NCBI RefSeq assembly: GCF_001514145.1
Contig: NZ_KQ948658.1
Location: forward strand, 328,576-392,575
Direction of reading: 5' to 3'
Length of the DNA: 64,000 nt
DNA from: Streptomyces canus
GTDB lineage: Bacteria > Actinomycetota > Actinomycetes > Streptomycetales > Streptomycetaceae
The translations under genes and the position numbers were made by a program. Every line of letters begins with the position of its first letter. Positions within the stretch are counted from its first letter, which is position 1. Positions 1-9,728 of the stretch are shown piece by piece. The notes beneath the pieces are model-generated. The model was not told where the DNA came from, ran no database searches, and worked only from the letters and a program-made list of their open reading frames with translations.

Positions 1-44
1 GCATGGCATGCAGGAGGTCAGGAGTTCAATTCTCCTTAGCTCCA
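1..44 (+). tRNA. tRNA-Ala(GGC), 5' part outside the window
   Basis: Only the 3' part is present: the end of the anticodon loop with GGC, the variable loop, the T arm (AGGAG stem around TTCAATT) and the 3' acceptor strand TAGCTCC plus the A discriminator. CCA is not encoded. It nearly repeats the complete tRNA at 3121-3193, with small differences in the variable loop and T loop. The first half lies upstream of the window, so integrity cannot be judged. Confidence 0.85.
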
Positions 45-91
45 CAGATCGACACTCTGTTGAGTTGTCAAAGATCGGTGATCATCAGGGT

Positions 92-119
92 CCCGTCTCC
101 TTCAGGAGGCGGGATTTTC
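92..119. terminator. Hairpin terminator shared by tRNA-Ala and the convergent regulator
   Basis: CCCGTCTCC (92-100) pairs with GGAGGCGGG (105-113) around a TTCA loop, with one G-U pair, and is followed by ATTTTCT. It lies 48 nt after the tRNA and overlaps the stop codon of the convergent regulator gene, so it could stop transcription from both sides. Confidence 0.75.
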
Positions 120-950
120 TGTGTGCTCCCGCAGCCGCGCCGTTTTCTGCCGGGTCTCCTCGTCCTCCGGTGTGTAGACCACGATCCGGCACTCAGGCAT
201 CCCGTCGATCGAGAGCGACTGAGACGTCATCCGCAGTTCGCCCACCGCCTTGTGACGGAACGTCTTGACGCGTGGCCCCGGTTGCACCACCTCTCCGCTC
301 TCCCACAGTTCGGCGAAGTACGGGCTGGCCGCCGCCAGCCCGGCTATGAAGCGCTCCCAGGCCGGCTCGCCCACATGTCTGCCGTACGAGGACCGCAGCG
401 TCGCCACCATGACGGGCAGCTCGCGCTCCCGGTGCATCAGCGGACATGCCCGCTCGGAGACCGTGAACAGCGTCCACAGCGCGTTCGCCACCCCGATGTC
501 GACGATCTCGGGGATCAGGAACAGGTCCCGGTAGCCCGGATTGGTGGCCAGGATGTCGTAGCGCGAGTTGTAGACGACCGCCGGGAGCGGGGCGAGGGCG
601 TCGATGATGCCCTGCACCTCCGGGCCCGTCGACCGCGTCAGGCCCTCCGGGTCCGGGGCGAACGGCACCTGCGCCAGGCGGTACAGATGCTCCCGCTCCG
701 GAGGGTCGAGCCGGAGCGTGCGGGCCACGGCGTCCAGGACCTGCGCGGACGCGTTGATCGGCCGGCCCTGCTCCAGCCACGTGTACCAGGTCACACCGAC
801 GCCGGAGAGCTGGGCGACCTCCTCGCGGCGCAGTCCCGGGGTGCGGCGCCTGAGTCCCGGCGGCATGCCCACGTCGGCCGGAGTCACCCGGGCCCGCCTG
901 CTGCGCAGGAACGTGGCCAGCTCGGGCCGTCGTCGCTGTGTCGTCCTCAT
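102..950 (-). CDS. XRE/MmyB-type transcriptional regulator
   Basis: This is a 282-residue DNA-binding regulator. An N-terminal helix-turn-helix (about residues 9-70) contains the family signature RRRTPGLRREEVAQLSGVG followed by TWYTWLEQGR. The C-terminal two thirds match the MmyB-like ligand-binding fold seen in many actinobacterial XRE proteins. The ATG at 950 is chosen because GAGGGGG sits at SD distance. The gene is divergent from the MFS exporter at 1071 with a dyad between them, so it probably represses that exporter and itself, releasing on binding an unknown small molecule. A paralogous regulator/exporter pair lies at 54.5-56.9 kb. Family assignment is firm; target and ligand are inferred. 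Confidence 0.9.
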   Translation of the reverse strand: MRTTQRRRPELATFLRSRRARVTPADVGMPPGLRRRTPGLRREEVAQLSGVGVTWYTWLEQGRPINASAQVLDAVARTLRLDPPEREHLYRLAQVPFAPDPEGLTRSTGPEVQGIIDALAPLPAVVYNSRYDILATNPGYRDLFLIPEIVDIGVANALWTLFTVSERACPLMHRERELPVMVATLRSSYGRHVGEPAWERFIAGLAAASPYFAELWESGEVVQPGPRVKTFRHKAVGELRMTSQSLSIDGMPECRIVVYTPEDEETRQKTARLREHTENPAS

Positions 951-1005
951 CGTCACGTCCCCCTCGTCACGACCATCCTCGGTGCCGCACCCAGCGCTTG
1001 CCAGG

Positions 1006-1022
1006 TGCTGGCAGTACCAGCA
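1006..1022. promoter_or_regulatory. Dyad operator candidate between XRE regulator and MFS exporter
   Basis: TGCTGG and CCAGCA form a perfect inverted repeat around a 5-nt spacer (CAGTA) in the 120-bp gap between the divergent genes. The position and symmetry fit the binding site of the adjacent XRE regulator. The CTGG...CCAG core is shared with the palindrome at 55992-56010 in the paralogous pair. Confidence 0.6.
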
Positions 1023-1070
1023 TCGGCGGGCTCTCGGCACCCTTACCGGGATGTCCTCAGGCTCGACGGC

Positions 1071-2543
1071 ATGACGACAACGCCCCGGACGGGACCGGAT
1101 CCCGCACCCGTTTTCCCCTCTGCCAAAAGTGAAGCACCCGCCACTGACAACCGGCCCCGGCCGCTGCTCGCGCTTGTGCTCGCCGCCCAGTTCATGGCGC
1201 TGCTCGACGTGTTCATCGTGAACGTCGCGGCCCCGACGATCGGCACGGAACTGCACGCCTCCGGCGCCCAACTCCAGCTGGTCGTCGCGGGATACGCCAT
1301 CACGTACTCGGTGCTGCTGATCACCGGCGCCCGGCTCGGCGAACGGTTCGGGCACGGCCGCGTCCACCTCGCCGGGCTCGCCCTGTTCACGGCGGCTTCG
1401 CTCGCGTGCGGGCTGGCGCAGGGAGCCACCGCACTGATCGTCTTCCGGCTGGTGCAGGGCGCCGGTTCGGCGGTGATGATCCCGCAGGTGCTCAGCCTGA
1501 TCCAGCGCAACTTCACCGGCGAGGCCCGGATGAAGGCGCTCGGCGTGTACTCGGCGGTCCTCGCGGTCGGCGCCGCCGCCGGGCAGGTCGTCGGTGGAGT
1601 CCTGGTCAGCGCCGACCTGTTCGGCACGGGCTGGCGGCCGGTGTTCCTCGTGAACGTGCCGGTGGGTCTGGTCCTGCTCGCCGTAGGCACGCGTGTCCTG
1701 TTGCCCGGGGACCGTCCGACGCCCCGGGACCGGGCGCGCGGCCTCGACCTGCCCGGCCTGGTCCTGCTCGGCGCGGCCGTGTCGCTGTGCACGGTGCCGC
1801 TGGTGCTCGGGCAGGAGGAGGACTGGCCGCTGTGGTCCTGGCTGTCGCTGGCCGTCGCCGCGATCCTGTTCACCGTTTTCTGCGGCTACGAGTCCCGGCT
1901 GGCGCGGCGCGGCGGTGCCCCGCTGATCACACCGAGCGTGCTGCGCCATCCCGGCATGGGCCTCGCCGTCTTCCGGATCATGGCGGTCATGGCCGTCAAC
2001 GGCGGCTTCCTCTTCGTGCTCACCCTGTACGTGCAGGGCGGCCTCGGCTACAGCGCGCTGCGGGCCGGACTCTCCTTCGCGCCGACCGCGGTGATCTTCG
2101 GCATCGTCGGACTGACCTGGCGCGCCTGGCCGGCCTCCTGGCAGCGGCTGTTGACGCCCGCCGGGTTCGTGATCACCGTGCTGGCCTCGCTGGGCGTGGG
2201 CCTGGCGCTCAAGGACGGTGGCGACGGCGGTGTCGCGCTGTACGCGGCGTACGCCGGCGTGGGCGTGGGGCTCGCGCTTGCCTTCAGCCCCACACTCACC
2301 GGGGCCCTGGCCACGGTGCCGCCCCTGCACGCGGCGGACGCCAGCGGTCTGCTCGCCACGGTCACCCAGCTCGGCCAGCTGATCGGTGTCGCGGGCTTCG
2401 GCACACTGTTCTTGAACCGACTTGAGTCACTCGGCCCCTCTGAGGCGTATACCTCTGCGGAGGCGCTTTGGGCGTGCATGTTCGCGCTGGCCGGGACCGC
2501 CGCGGTGGGCGCCGTGTCCGGACTGGTACTCAGGCGTCGCTGA
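1071..2543 (+). CDS. MFS drug exporter, DHA2 (EmrB/QacA) type
   Basis: This 490-residue protein has about 14 hydrophobic segments, starting with LLALVLAAQFMALLDVFIVN, which carries the DHA2 helix-1 motif (LDxFIVNVA). The motif GARLGERFG between helices 2 and 3 is typical of proton-coupled exporters. It should expel a hydrophobic or toxic compound across the membrane using the proton gradient. The open frame extends back to base 3, but upstream there is no family similarity and it crosses the divergent regulator, so ATG 1071 is chosen. It pairs with the divergent regulator at 102-950, which probably controls it. The substrate is unknown. Confidence 0.9.
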   Translation: MTTTPRTGPDPAPVFPSAKSEAPATDNRPRPLLALVLAAQFMALLDVFIVNVAAPTIGTELHASGAQLQLVVAGYAITYSVLLITGARLGERFGHGRVHLAGLALFTAASLACGLAQGATALIVFRLVQGAGSAVMIPQVLSLIQRNFTGEARMKALGVYSAVLAVGAAAGQVVGGVLVSADLFGTGWRPVFLVNVPVGLVLLAVGTRVLLPGDRPTPRDRARGLDLPGLVLLGAAVSLCTVPLVLGQEEDWPLWSWLSLAVAAILFTVFCGYESRLARRGGAPLITPSVLRHPGMGLAVFRIMAVMAVNGGFLFVLTLYVQGGLGYSALRAGLSFAPTAVIFGIVGLTWRAWPASWQRLLTPAGFVITVLASLGVGLALKDGGDGGVALYAAYAGVGVGLALAFSPTLTGALATVPPLHAADASGLLATVTQLGQLIGVAGFGTLFLNRLESLGPSEAYTSAEALWACMFALAGTAAVGAVSGLVLRRR

Positions 2544-2612
2544 CCGTATTGGTCCGGCCGTGGCAGAATCAAACGGCCGGAAGGGGGCGCGGCCCGACGG
2601 GAGGGAGTAGTG

Positions 2613-2786
2613 ATGCCTGCGAGCATCATCGTGGAGGTCGGCCACCTCCGCGAAGCGGCGTCGACAAGGGACACGACGGTCCGCCTCATCTGCCCTTCCT
2701 GCGGTTCTGTCCATGTCGCCCAGGTACTCGGTGACAACGGCGGGATCTCCTACGTGTGCACGGCCTGCGGCCACAGCTGGAGCTGA
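2613..2786 (+). CDS. Small Cys4 zinc-ribbon protein, 57 aa
   Basis: A 57-codon gene with a strong SD (GGAGGGAG) just before ATG 2613. Two CxxC pairs, CPSC (residues 29-32) and CTAC (49-52), are spaced like a zinc ribbon; the second is followed by GHSWS. It ends four bases before the next small gene, which also has two CxxC pairs, so the two are probably co-transcribed. Function is unknown; such ribbons bind nucleic acid or protein. The clean SD, GC-biased third positions and paired cysteines argue that it is real. Confidence 0.7.
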   Translation: MPASIIVEVGHLREAASTRDTTVRLICPSCGSVHVAQVLGDNGGISYVCTACGHSWS

Positions 2787-2789
2787 CGG

Positions 2790-3023
2790 ATGGGTGCACA
2801 CAGGCGAAAGTGCGACTGGTGCGGCAGCGGGACGCCGATCGTGCGGGACATGGAGCCGGTCAATCCCGACTACCAGTACTGGTGCGAGGAGTGCGCGCGG
2901 GCGCTGATCATAAAAGGCGACCCCATCGAGACGTACCGCGAACTCGAGGGTGAGCCGATCTATGGCCGCCTCCTCGAAGAACACTGCACGCTGAAGCGGT
3001 TCTACTCGTTCGTGACCGCTTGA
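2790..3023 (+). CDS. Small Cys4 protein, 77 aa
   Basis: A 77-residue protein with CDWC near the N-terminus (residues 8-11) and CEEC around residues 32-35, a likely structural zinc site, followed by a charged helical tail. It starts three bases after the stop of the preceding 57-aa zinc-ribbon gene, whose end (GCTGGAGCTGACGG) supplies a GGAG Shine-Dalgarno, indicating translational coupling. It is followed by the tRNA-Ala promoter. No function is recognised. Confidence 0.7.
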   Translation: MGAHRRKCDWCGSGTPIVRDMEPVNPDYQYWCEECARALIIKGDPIETYRELEGEPIYGRLLEEHCTLKRFYSFVTA

Positions 3024-3052
3024 CGTCGCCCCTCCCGCCCCAGCGAAACGAT

Positions 3053-3083
3053 TTGGTGTTCCACCCGGTGGACCGTGTAATGT
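3053..3083 (+). promoter_or_regulatory. Likely promoter of tRNA-Ala
   Basis: A -10-like TAATGT at 3078-3083 lies about 38 nt before the tRNA 5' end, with a weak -35-like TTGGTG at 3053-3058 (19-nt spacer). It sits in an otherwise empty 97-bp gap after the small Cys4 gene. Confidence 0.5.
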
Positions 3084-3120
3084 TGGCGTCGCCGCCGGGG
3101 AGACCCGCGGAACACCGCTC

Positions 3121-3193
3121 GGGGCTATAGCTCAGTTGGTAGAGCACCTGCATGGCATGCAGGGGGTCAGGAGTTCAAATCTCCTTAGCTCCA
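3121..3193 (+). tRNA. tRNA-Ala(GGC)
   Basis: The complete 73-nt cloverleaf can be drawn. Acceptor GGGGCTA pairs with TAGCTCC (one G-U). The D arm follows, then anticodon stem CCTGC/GCAGG around loop ATGGCAT with anticodon GGC. The T stem AGGAG/CTCCT closes loop TTCAAAT, and the discriminator is A. CCA is added after transcription. It decodes GCC, the dominant alanine codon in this genome, which fits two gene copies within 3 kb. Confidence 0.97.
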
Positions 3194-3199
3194 CAGAAA

Positions 3200-3230
3200 G
3201 ATCCCGCCGGATCATCGATCCGGCGGGATC
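3200..3230 (+). terminator. tRNA-Ala terminator hairpin
   Basis: A perfect 14-bp stem (3200-3213 with 3217-3230, arm GATCCCGCCGGATC) around a 3-nt loop starts 7 nt after the tRNA. A short T run (GTTTT) appears about 5 nt after the stem. Confidence 0.8.
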
Positions 3231-3264
3231 TCGGCGTTTTCAGAGGCAGTTGTGGCCGGACAGC

Positions 3265-3298
3265 CGAAAGGGCCGCCCTCTTCAGGGCGGCCCTTTCG
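3265..3298. terminator. Strong hairpin terminator for the NuoF-like gene
   Basis: A perfect 15-bp stem (arm CGAAAGGGCCGCCCT, 3265-3279 with 3284-3298) with loop CTTC. It ends 11 bp from the stop codon of the minus-strand gene at 3309 and probably terminates it; it may also back up the tRNA terminator. Confidence 0.8.
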
Positions 3299-3308
3299 TG
3301 GTGACGGT

Positions 3309-4922
3309 TCAGCGGCCCAGTGCGCGGCGCCCGCGGCCCTGGGAGAGGACCGGCAGGTTGCGGGAAGGGCCCTTGTCGCGCGCTGTCTCCTCCTCGAGGC
3401 GCAGGGCGAGCGCGGGGCAGCGACGCACCGCGCGTAGCGCCTTCGCCTCGGCGTAGCGCGGTACCTGCGCCTGGGCGACGGTGGGGAAGCCGTCGGCGCC
3501 GAGTTCGAAGACCTCGGGCAGGATGTCGGCGCACAGACCGTGGCCCCGGCAGAGTGTCCAGTCGACGTAGATCTTCTGACGGCTGGGACCGTTCTCCTCG
3601 GCCTCGGCGCCACCCGGGATGCCGGTGGGTGTCCTGCCGCCCTCGAAGAGCGGCAGAACGCCCTCCACGGGCCGTCCGCAGCCGTTGCCGAGGACATGGG
3701 CGGCCAAGTCGTCGGTGAACGCCTTGATGGTCGACTCCAGGAACATCGCGGAGCCGTCCGGGTGCGAGCAGGCACCGCGCCGCTTCACGTTCTTGGCGAC
3801 CTGCTTGAGGGCCTCCAGAGCGGCAGGGCCGCCGCCGTTGAGGATGTCCTCCATGCCGCGCGCGGCGGCCGGCAGACCGAGATAGCAGGGGCCGCACTGG
3901 CCCGCGCTCTCCTCGGCCAGCCACTGCGCCACGCGCAGCGACTCACCCAGTGGGCAGGTCTCCTGAGTGATCGGCAGGATCGCGCCGGCGCCGAGCGCGC
4001 CGCCCACGGCGTCCAGGGAGTTGCGGGAGACGATCGCCTCGTTGACCGTGGCCGCGTCGATCCACTTGCCGTGGTAGCCGCCGGTCAGCACGCCCTGCGG
4101 GACCGGCGGGGCGCCGGCCAACTGCAGGACGTAGCGCAGCGGTACGCCCGTGGGGACCTCGATCACCATCGGGCGGGCGACGGCGCCGGAGACCGTGAGC
4201 ATGACGGTGCCCGGCTCGTCGTACAGCCCGGTGTTGCCGTAGCGCTCCGGGCCGATGCGGGCGGCGATCGCGAGCTGCGCGAAGGTCTCGGCGTTGGACA
4301 GCAGGGTCGGCGCCCCGCCGACGCCGCTCTGGGAGGCGCTGATCTTGCGACCGGGCGGGATGGCCGGGCCGCCGTCGATGGAACGGATCAGCGAGGCCGC
4401 CGCTCCGGTGACCATACGGACGGGATTGCGCTGCACGCGTGCGCGTAGAGCCGATCTGCGGCCGTTGCTGAGACCGCGTTCGGCGAGGGCGGCCTCCATG
4501 GACCGCTGGGTGGACTCCCGGGTGACCCCCACCACGAGCGTGCGGGCACCCAGGGCTTCGGCGGCCAGGAGGGCGCCGTCCAGGATGAGGTGCGGGGCAC
4601 GGTTGATGAGCACCGTGTCCTTGCGGCAGGCCGGTTCGTCCTCGCTGCCGTTGACGACGACGACCGGGCGGACGCCGCGCTTGATCGCTGCCTCGGCGAC
4701 TGAGCGCAGCTTCTTGTGGAAGGGGAAGCCGGCGCCGCCGCGCCCCTTCAGGTTGATGGCTTCGGAGAGCTTCGCGAGCTGCTCCCCGCCCATGGGTTCG
4801 AGCGGCCCGTGCACCTTCAGGTGCATGGGCAGGTCAAGTCGTTCGACAAGGTCGAAACCCGACGTGAGCTGAGGAAGGCCGACCACGCGGACTTCTGGTA
4901 CGTCGGGCAGGGCCTCGTTCAC
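3309..4922 (-). CDS. NuoF-like NADH/FMN iron-sulfur protein with C-terminal ferredoxin domain
   Basis: This 537-residue protein resembles the 51-kDa NADH-binding subunit of complex I. GRGGAGFP (60-67) and NGSEDEPAC (91-99) are the NADH/FMN loops, and an SLBB-like part follows. The [4Fe-4S] region reads ESAGQCGPCYLG with Cys343, Cys346 and later Cys385; the first ligand Cys of the family's ESCGxCxPC motif is Ala340. A ferredoxin domain (about 450-515) has Cys458, Cys464 and Cys502-Pro, the three-cysteine pattern of [3Fe-4S] ferredoxins. GTG 4922 overlaps the preceding stop (GTGA), so it is translated with the heme membrane protein. It probably passes electrons from a nucleotide to that partner. 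It is not part of a nuo operon. Confidence 0.85.
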   Translation of the reverse strand: MNEALPDVPEVRVVGLPQLTSGFDLVERLDLPMHLKVHGPLEPMGGEQLAKLSEAINLKGRGGAGFPFHKKLRSVAEAAIKRGVRPVVVVNGSEDEPACRKDTVLINRAPHLILDGALLAAEALGARTLVVGVTRESTQRSMEAALAERGLSNGRRSALRARVQRNPVRMVTGAAASLIRSIDGGPAIPPGRKISASQSGVGGAPTLLSNAETFAQLAIAARIGPERYGNTGLYDEPGTVMLTVSGAVARPMVIEVPTGVPLRYVLQLAGAPPVPQGVLTGGYHGKWIDAATVNEAIVSRNSLDAVGGALGAGAILPITQETCPLGESLRVAQWLAEESAGQCGPCYLGLPAAARGMEDILNGGGPAALEALKQVAKNVKRRGACSHPDGSAMFLESTIKAFTDDLAAHVLGNGCGRPVEGVLPLFEGGRTPTGIPGGAEAEENGPSRQKIYVDWTLCRGHGLCADILPEVFELGADGFPTVAQAQVPRYAEAKALRAVRRCPALALRLEEETARDKGPSRNLPVLSQGRGRRALGR

Positions 4923-6253
4923 CTATAGCCTCCGGAAGGCGTGTTCCAAGGTTCGCCCGAGCCCGGTGTGTCGAAGTCGTACGACTGACCGGGCGTTGTA
5001 TCCGTGGCGGGACCGCTGTTGTACGTGTCATTCGGGTTGTACGTGCCGTAAAGGGTGTTCGTCTCACCTGTGTCGCGCACATCACCTGAGAGATAGCTGG
5101 CCGTGCCCGAATTACCGTCATAGGTCGGGATGTTGTACCCCGTGTCCTGGAGCGGGTCGTAGGCGGAGGGGGGCGCTTCGCCGACCGGTGGCGGGGACGG
5201 GACCGGCCAGCTGCCGGAGGTGCTGCCGCCGCTGTCCATGCGCGCGATGGGGTCGGTGGCGGCCTGCATGTCCATCGGCATGTCCATGCGCGCGGTCTGG
5301 CCGGTGTCGAAGGGCTGCTGTGCGTTGGGTGACACGGCGCGATAGGCGGCGGCGAATCCGCTGCCCGCGGGCTCCGGGGCCGGTGGGGCCTGGTAGAGGG
5401 GCATACCGCCGGTCTGCTGGGTCAGGCCCTCGTAGCCGGGCAGGGCGGACTCAGAACGCCGGCCGGCGGACTCGGCGGGCCGGCGGCTCTCGCGTCCCGG
5501 TGCGGCGGTTTCCGCGGCCCGCCTGGCGCGGCTGGCCTCCAGTTCCTCGCGGCCCGGCCGCTCCTCGGTGCCGAGGAGCATGGCGATCCGGTCGGTGACC
5601 TTGCGCTTGAAGGGGCGGGGTGCCGAGCGCAGGGCGAGGGCCGCGATGACACCGAGGACGCAGAGCGCGTACATGTACGTGAAGATCGGGGCCTTCACCG
5701 CGCGCCCCGCGTACAGGCCGTGGATCAGCCCGGCGCACCAGGCCGGGTAGGCCAGCATGTGCATCGCCCGCCACCGTGCCGCGACCGGCGCCGGGGACGC
5801 GAACCGGTTGCGCAGGGCGCCGGTGATGCCGACGAAGATCATGAGCTGGCCGGCCAGGGTGCCGAGACCTATGAGGCCGCCGCTGCTGCTGAAGCCGAGC
5901 CCGAACGGGATGAACGCGGCGATCCAGGTGGTGTGGTCGAGGGTCAGTTTGATCCCGATGTGCAACAGAAGGAACGCGATCGAGCCCACGGCGGTGATCC
6001 GGTGGATCCCCTGCGCGACGATCCGCTGCCGGGTGTTGAGGATCAGCCGGTCCTGTGCGACGAGCCCCCAGATCACGGAGCAGGTGAGGAGGACGAGCGT
6101 CACCACGCCCGCTCCGAAGTTGAGGAAGTCCTGGAGCCAGACACCTCCGTACACCACGACCAGAGGGATGGCCAGCAGAAAGACGGCCGTCGCCACCCCG
6201 TAGGCCGACCGGCCGGTCCTGGGGAGCGTGCTGCTAGTACTACGAGGGTTCAT
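4919..6253 (-). CDS. Ferric-reductase-type heme b membrane protein
   Basis: This 444-residue protein has about six membrane helices in its first 210 residues and a long Pro/Gly/Ser/Thr-rich, mostly acidic C-terminal tail (about 230-444). His84/His98 and His165/His178 are spaced like the four bis-heme ligands of the ferric reductase/NADPH oxidase transmembrane domain. No FAD/NAD(P) domain follows, so an outside donor is needed; the coupled downstream NuoF-like protein is the obvious candidate. ATG 6253 (MNPRSTSS) is preferred over the longer frame. The role is likely trans-membrane electron transfer; the acceptor (Fe3+, oxygen, quinone or extracytoplasmic protein) is unknown. Confidence 0.8.
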   Translation of the reverse strand: MNPRSTSSTLPRTGRSAYGVATAVFLLAIPLVVVYGGVWLQDFLNFGAGVVTLVLLTCSVIWGLVAQDRLILNTRQRIVAQGIHRITAVGSIAFLLLHIGIKLTLDHTTWIAAFIPFGLGFSSSGGLIGLGTLAGQLMIFVGITGALRNRFASPAPVAARWRAMHMLAYPAWCAGLIHGLYAGRAVKAPIFTYMYALCVLGVIAALALRSAPRPFKRKVTDRIAMLLGTEERPGREELEASRARRAAETAAPGRESRRPAESAGRRSESALPGYEGLTQQTGGMPLYQAPPAPEPAGSGFAAAYRAVSPNAQQPFDTGQTARMDMPMDMQAATDPIARMDSGGSTSGSWPVPSPPPVGEAPPSAYDPLQDTGYNIPTYDGNSGTASYLSGDVRDTGETNTLYGTYNPNDTYNSGPATDTTPGQSYDFDTPGSGEPWNTPSGGYR

Positions 6254-6526
6254 GGGGGCAACTCCGAGCGGTTCGGGAAGGCGGTCCCGCTGCCGCACTC
6301 TAAGTGGCGCCATACCGATGGGTACGGCATTTGAGTTATTGCGTTGTTATCAAACGACTGCGGGGCCGTTGTGATGTCCCTTAGTAGCTGTTACGCGAAG
6401 TAACCATTGGCCATGACTCAGTTCCAGTGTCGGATCGGACGGTTGCGCTCGACTGCGGCGGCGAGTGCGGCACCCGGTGCCAAAGAGGCATACGTAAGCT
6501 CGTCGCGGCTTGCTCAACGGCTGCGG

Positions 6527-6532
6527 TACTCT
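6527..6532 (+). promoter_or_regulatory. Probable -10 of the leuS leader transcript
   Basis: TACTCT fits the TAnnnT pattern and stands six bases before the ATG of the leader peptide, so transcription would begin at or next to that ATG. No good -35 is seen. The rest of the 6254-6526 gap holds no gene; it should contain the promoter of the divergent heme-protein gene. Confidence 0.55.
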
Positions 6533-6538
6533 GACGCC

Positions 6539-6577
6539 ATGCGTGCCGTACGCCTTCTGCTTAGCGAGCCGCGCTGA
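6539..6577 (+). CDS. Leu-rich leader peptide of leuS, 12 aa
   Basis: The reading frame encodes [12 protein letters not shown], with three consecutive leucine codons (CTT CTG CTT) of which two are rare CTT, then TGA. It has no SD and seems to start at the mRNA 5' end. A hairpin and a T-run terminator follow at once, the classic layout of a ribosome-mediated attenuator. Shortage of charged tRNA-Leu should stall the ribosome at the leucine codons and allow read-through into leuS. Confidence 0.75.
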   Translation: MRAVRLLLSEPR

Positions 6578-6583
6578 TCAGTC

Positions 6584-6647
6584 CCGACCACCGGTGAAGA
6601 CGTGGTCGGAATCGGCGCGGCATCCCCTCCTGTGCGAGGGGATTTTT
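6584..6647 (+). promoter_or_regulatory. Transcription attenuator before leuS
   Basis: Two hairpins follow the leader peptide. The first pairs CCGACCAC (6584-6591) with GTGGTCGG (6602-6609). The second is a terminator, ATCCCCTC (6622-6629) with GAGGGGAT (6636-6643), loop CTGTGC, running straight into a T tract (6643-6647). The terminator lies 54 nt before the leuS ATG, so it must be bypassed for expression. The exact antiterminator pairing was not resolved by eye. Confidence 0.75.
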
Positions 6648-6701
6648 CGTTTCCGGACGACACAGCCGCCGGCAGAGACGATCGATGGAGCTTTGAGGAC
6701 C

Positions 6702-9575
<2,874 letters not shown>

Positions 9576-9628
9576 GGCCCGCCCGGCGTGATCCGCCGGC
9601 CAGGACCTCAGACCCCTAGGGGCTGTGT

Positions 9629-9671
9629 ACGGGCAGGTTCGGGGTTCCTCCGGAACTCAGGGCCTGCCCGT
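9629..9671 (+). terminator. Hairpin after leuS
   Basis: ACGGGCAGG (9629-9637) pairs with CCTGCCCGT (9663-9671), with an inner GTTC/GAAC stem. There is no T run, which is common for terminators in this GC-rich group. It lies 53 nt after the leuS stop. Confidence 0.6.
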
Positions 9672-9728
9672 GGCGTTTACCTTTGAAGAACGGCACGGCG
9701 ACCGTCGGCCGGGCGGAGGAGGAGTTTC

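Noticed and set aside
3..1070. Long 5' extension of the MFS frame back to the window edge
   Set aside because: Runs through the divergent regulator and operator; Arg-rich with no transporter features.
1..3197. Integrative element with attL/attR at the tRNA copies
   Set aside because: No integrase, excisionase or plasmid gene; the repeat is the tRNA itself, so only a weak insertion hypothesis remains.
6500..6701. T-box riboswitch for leuS
   Set aside because: No stem I or conserved T-box sequence is visible; the leader peptide with Leu codons explains the terminator.
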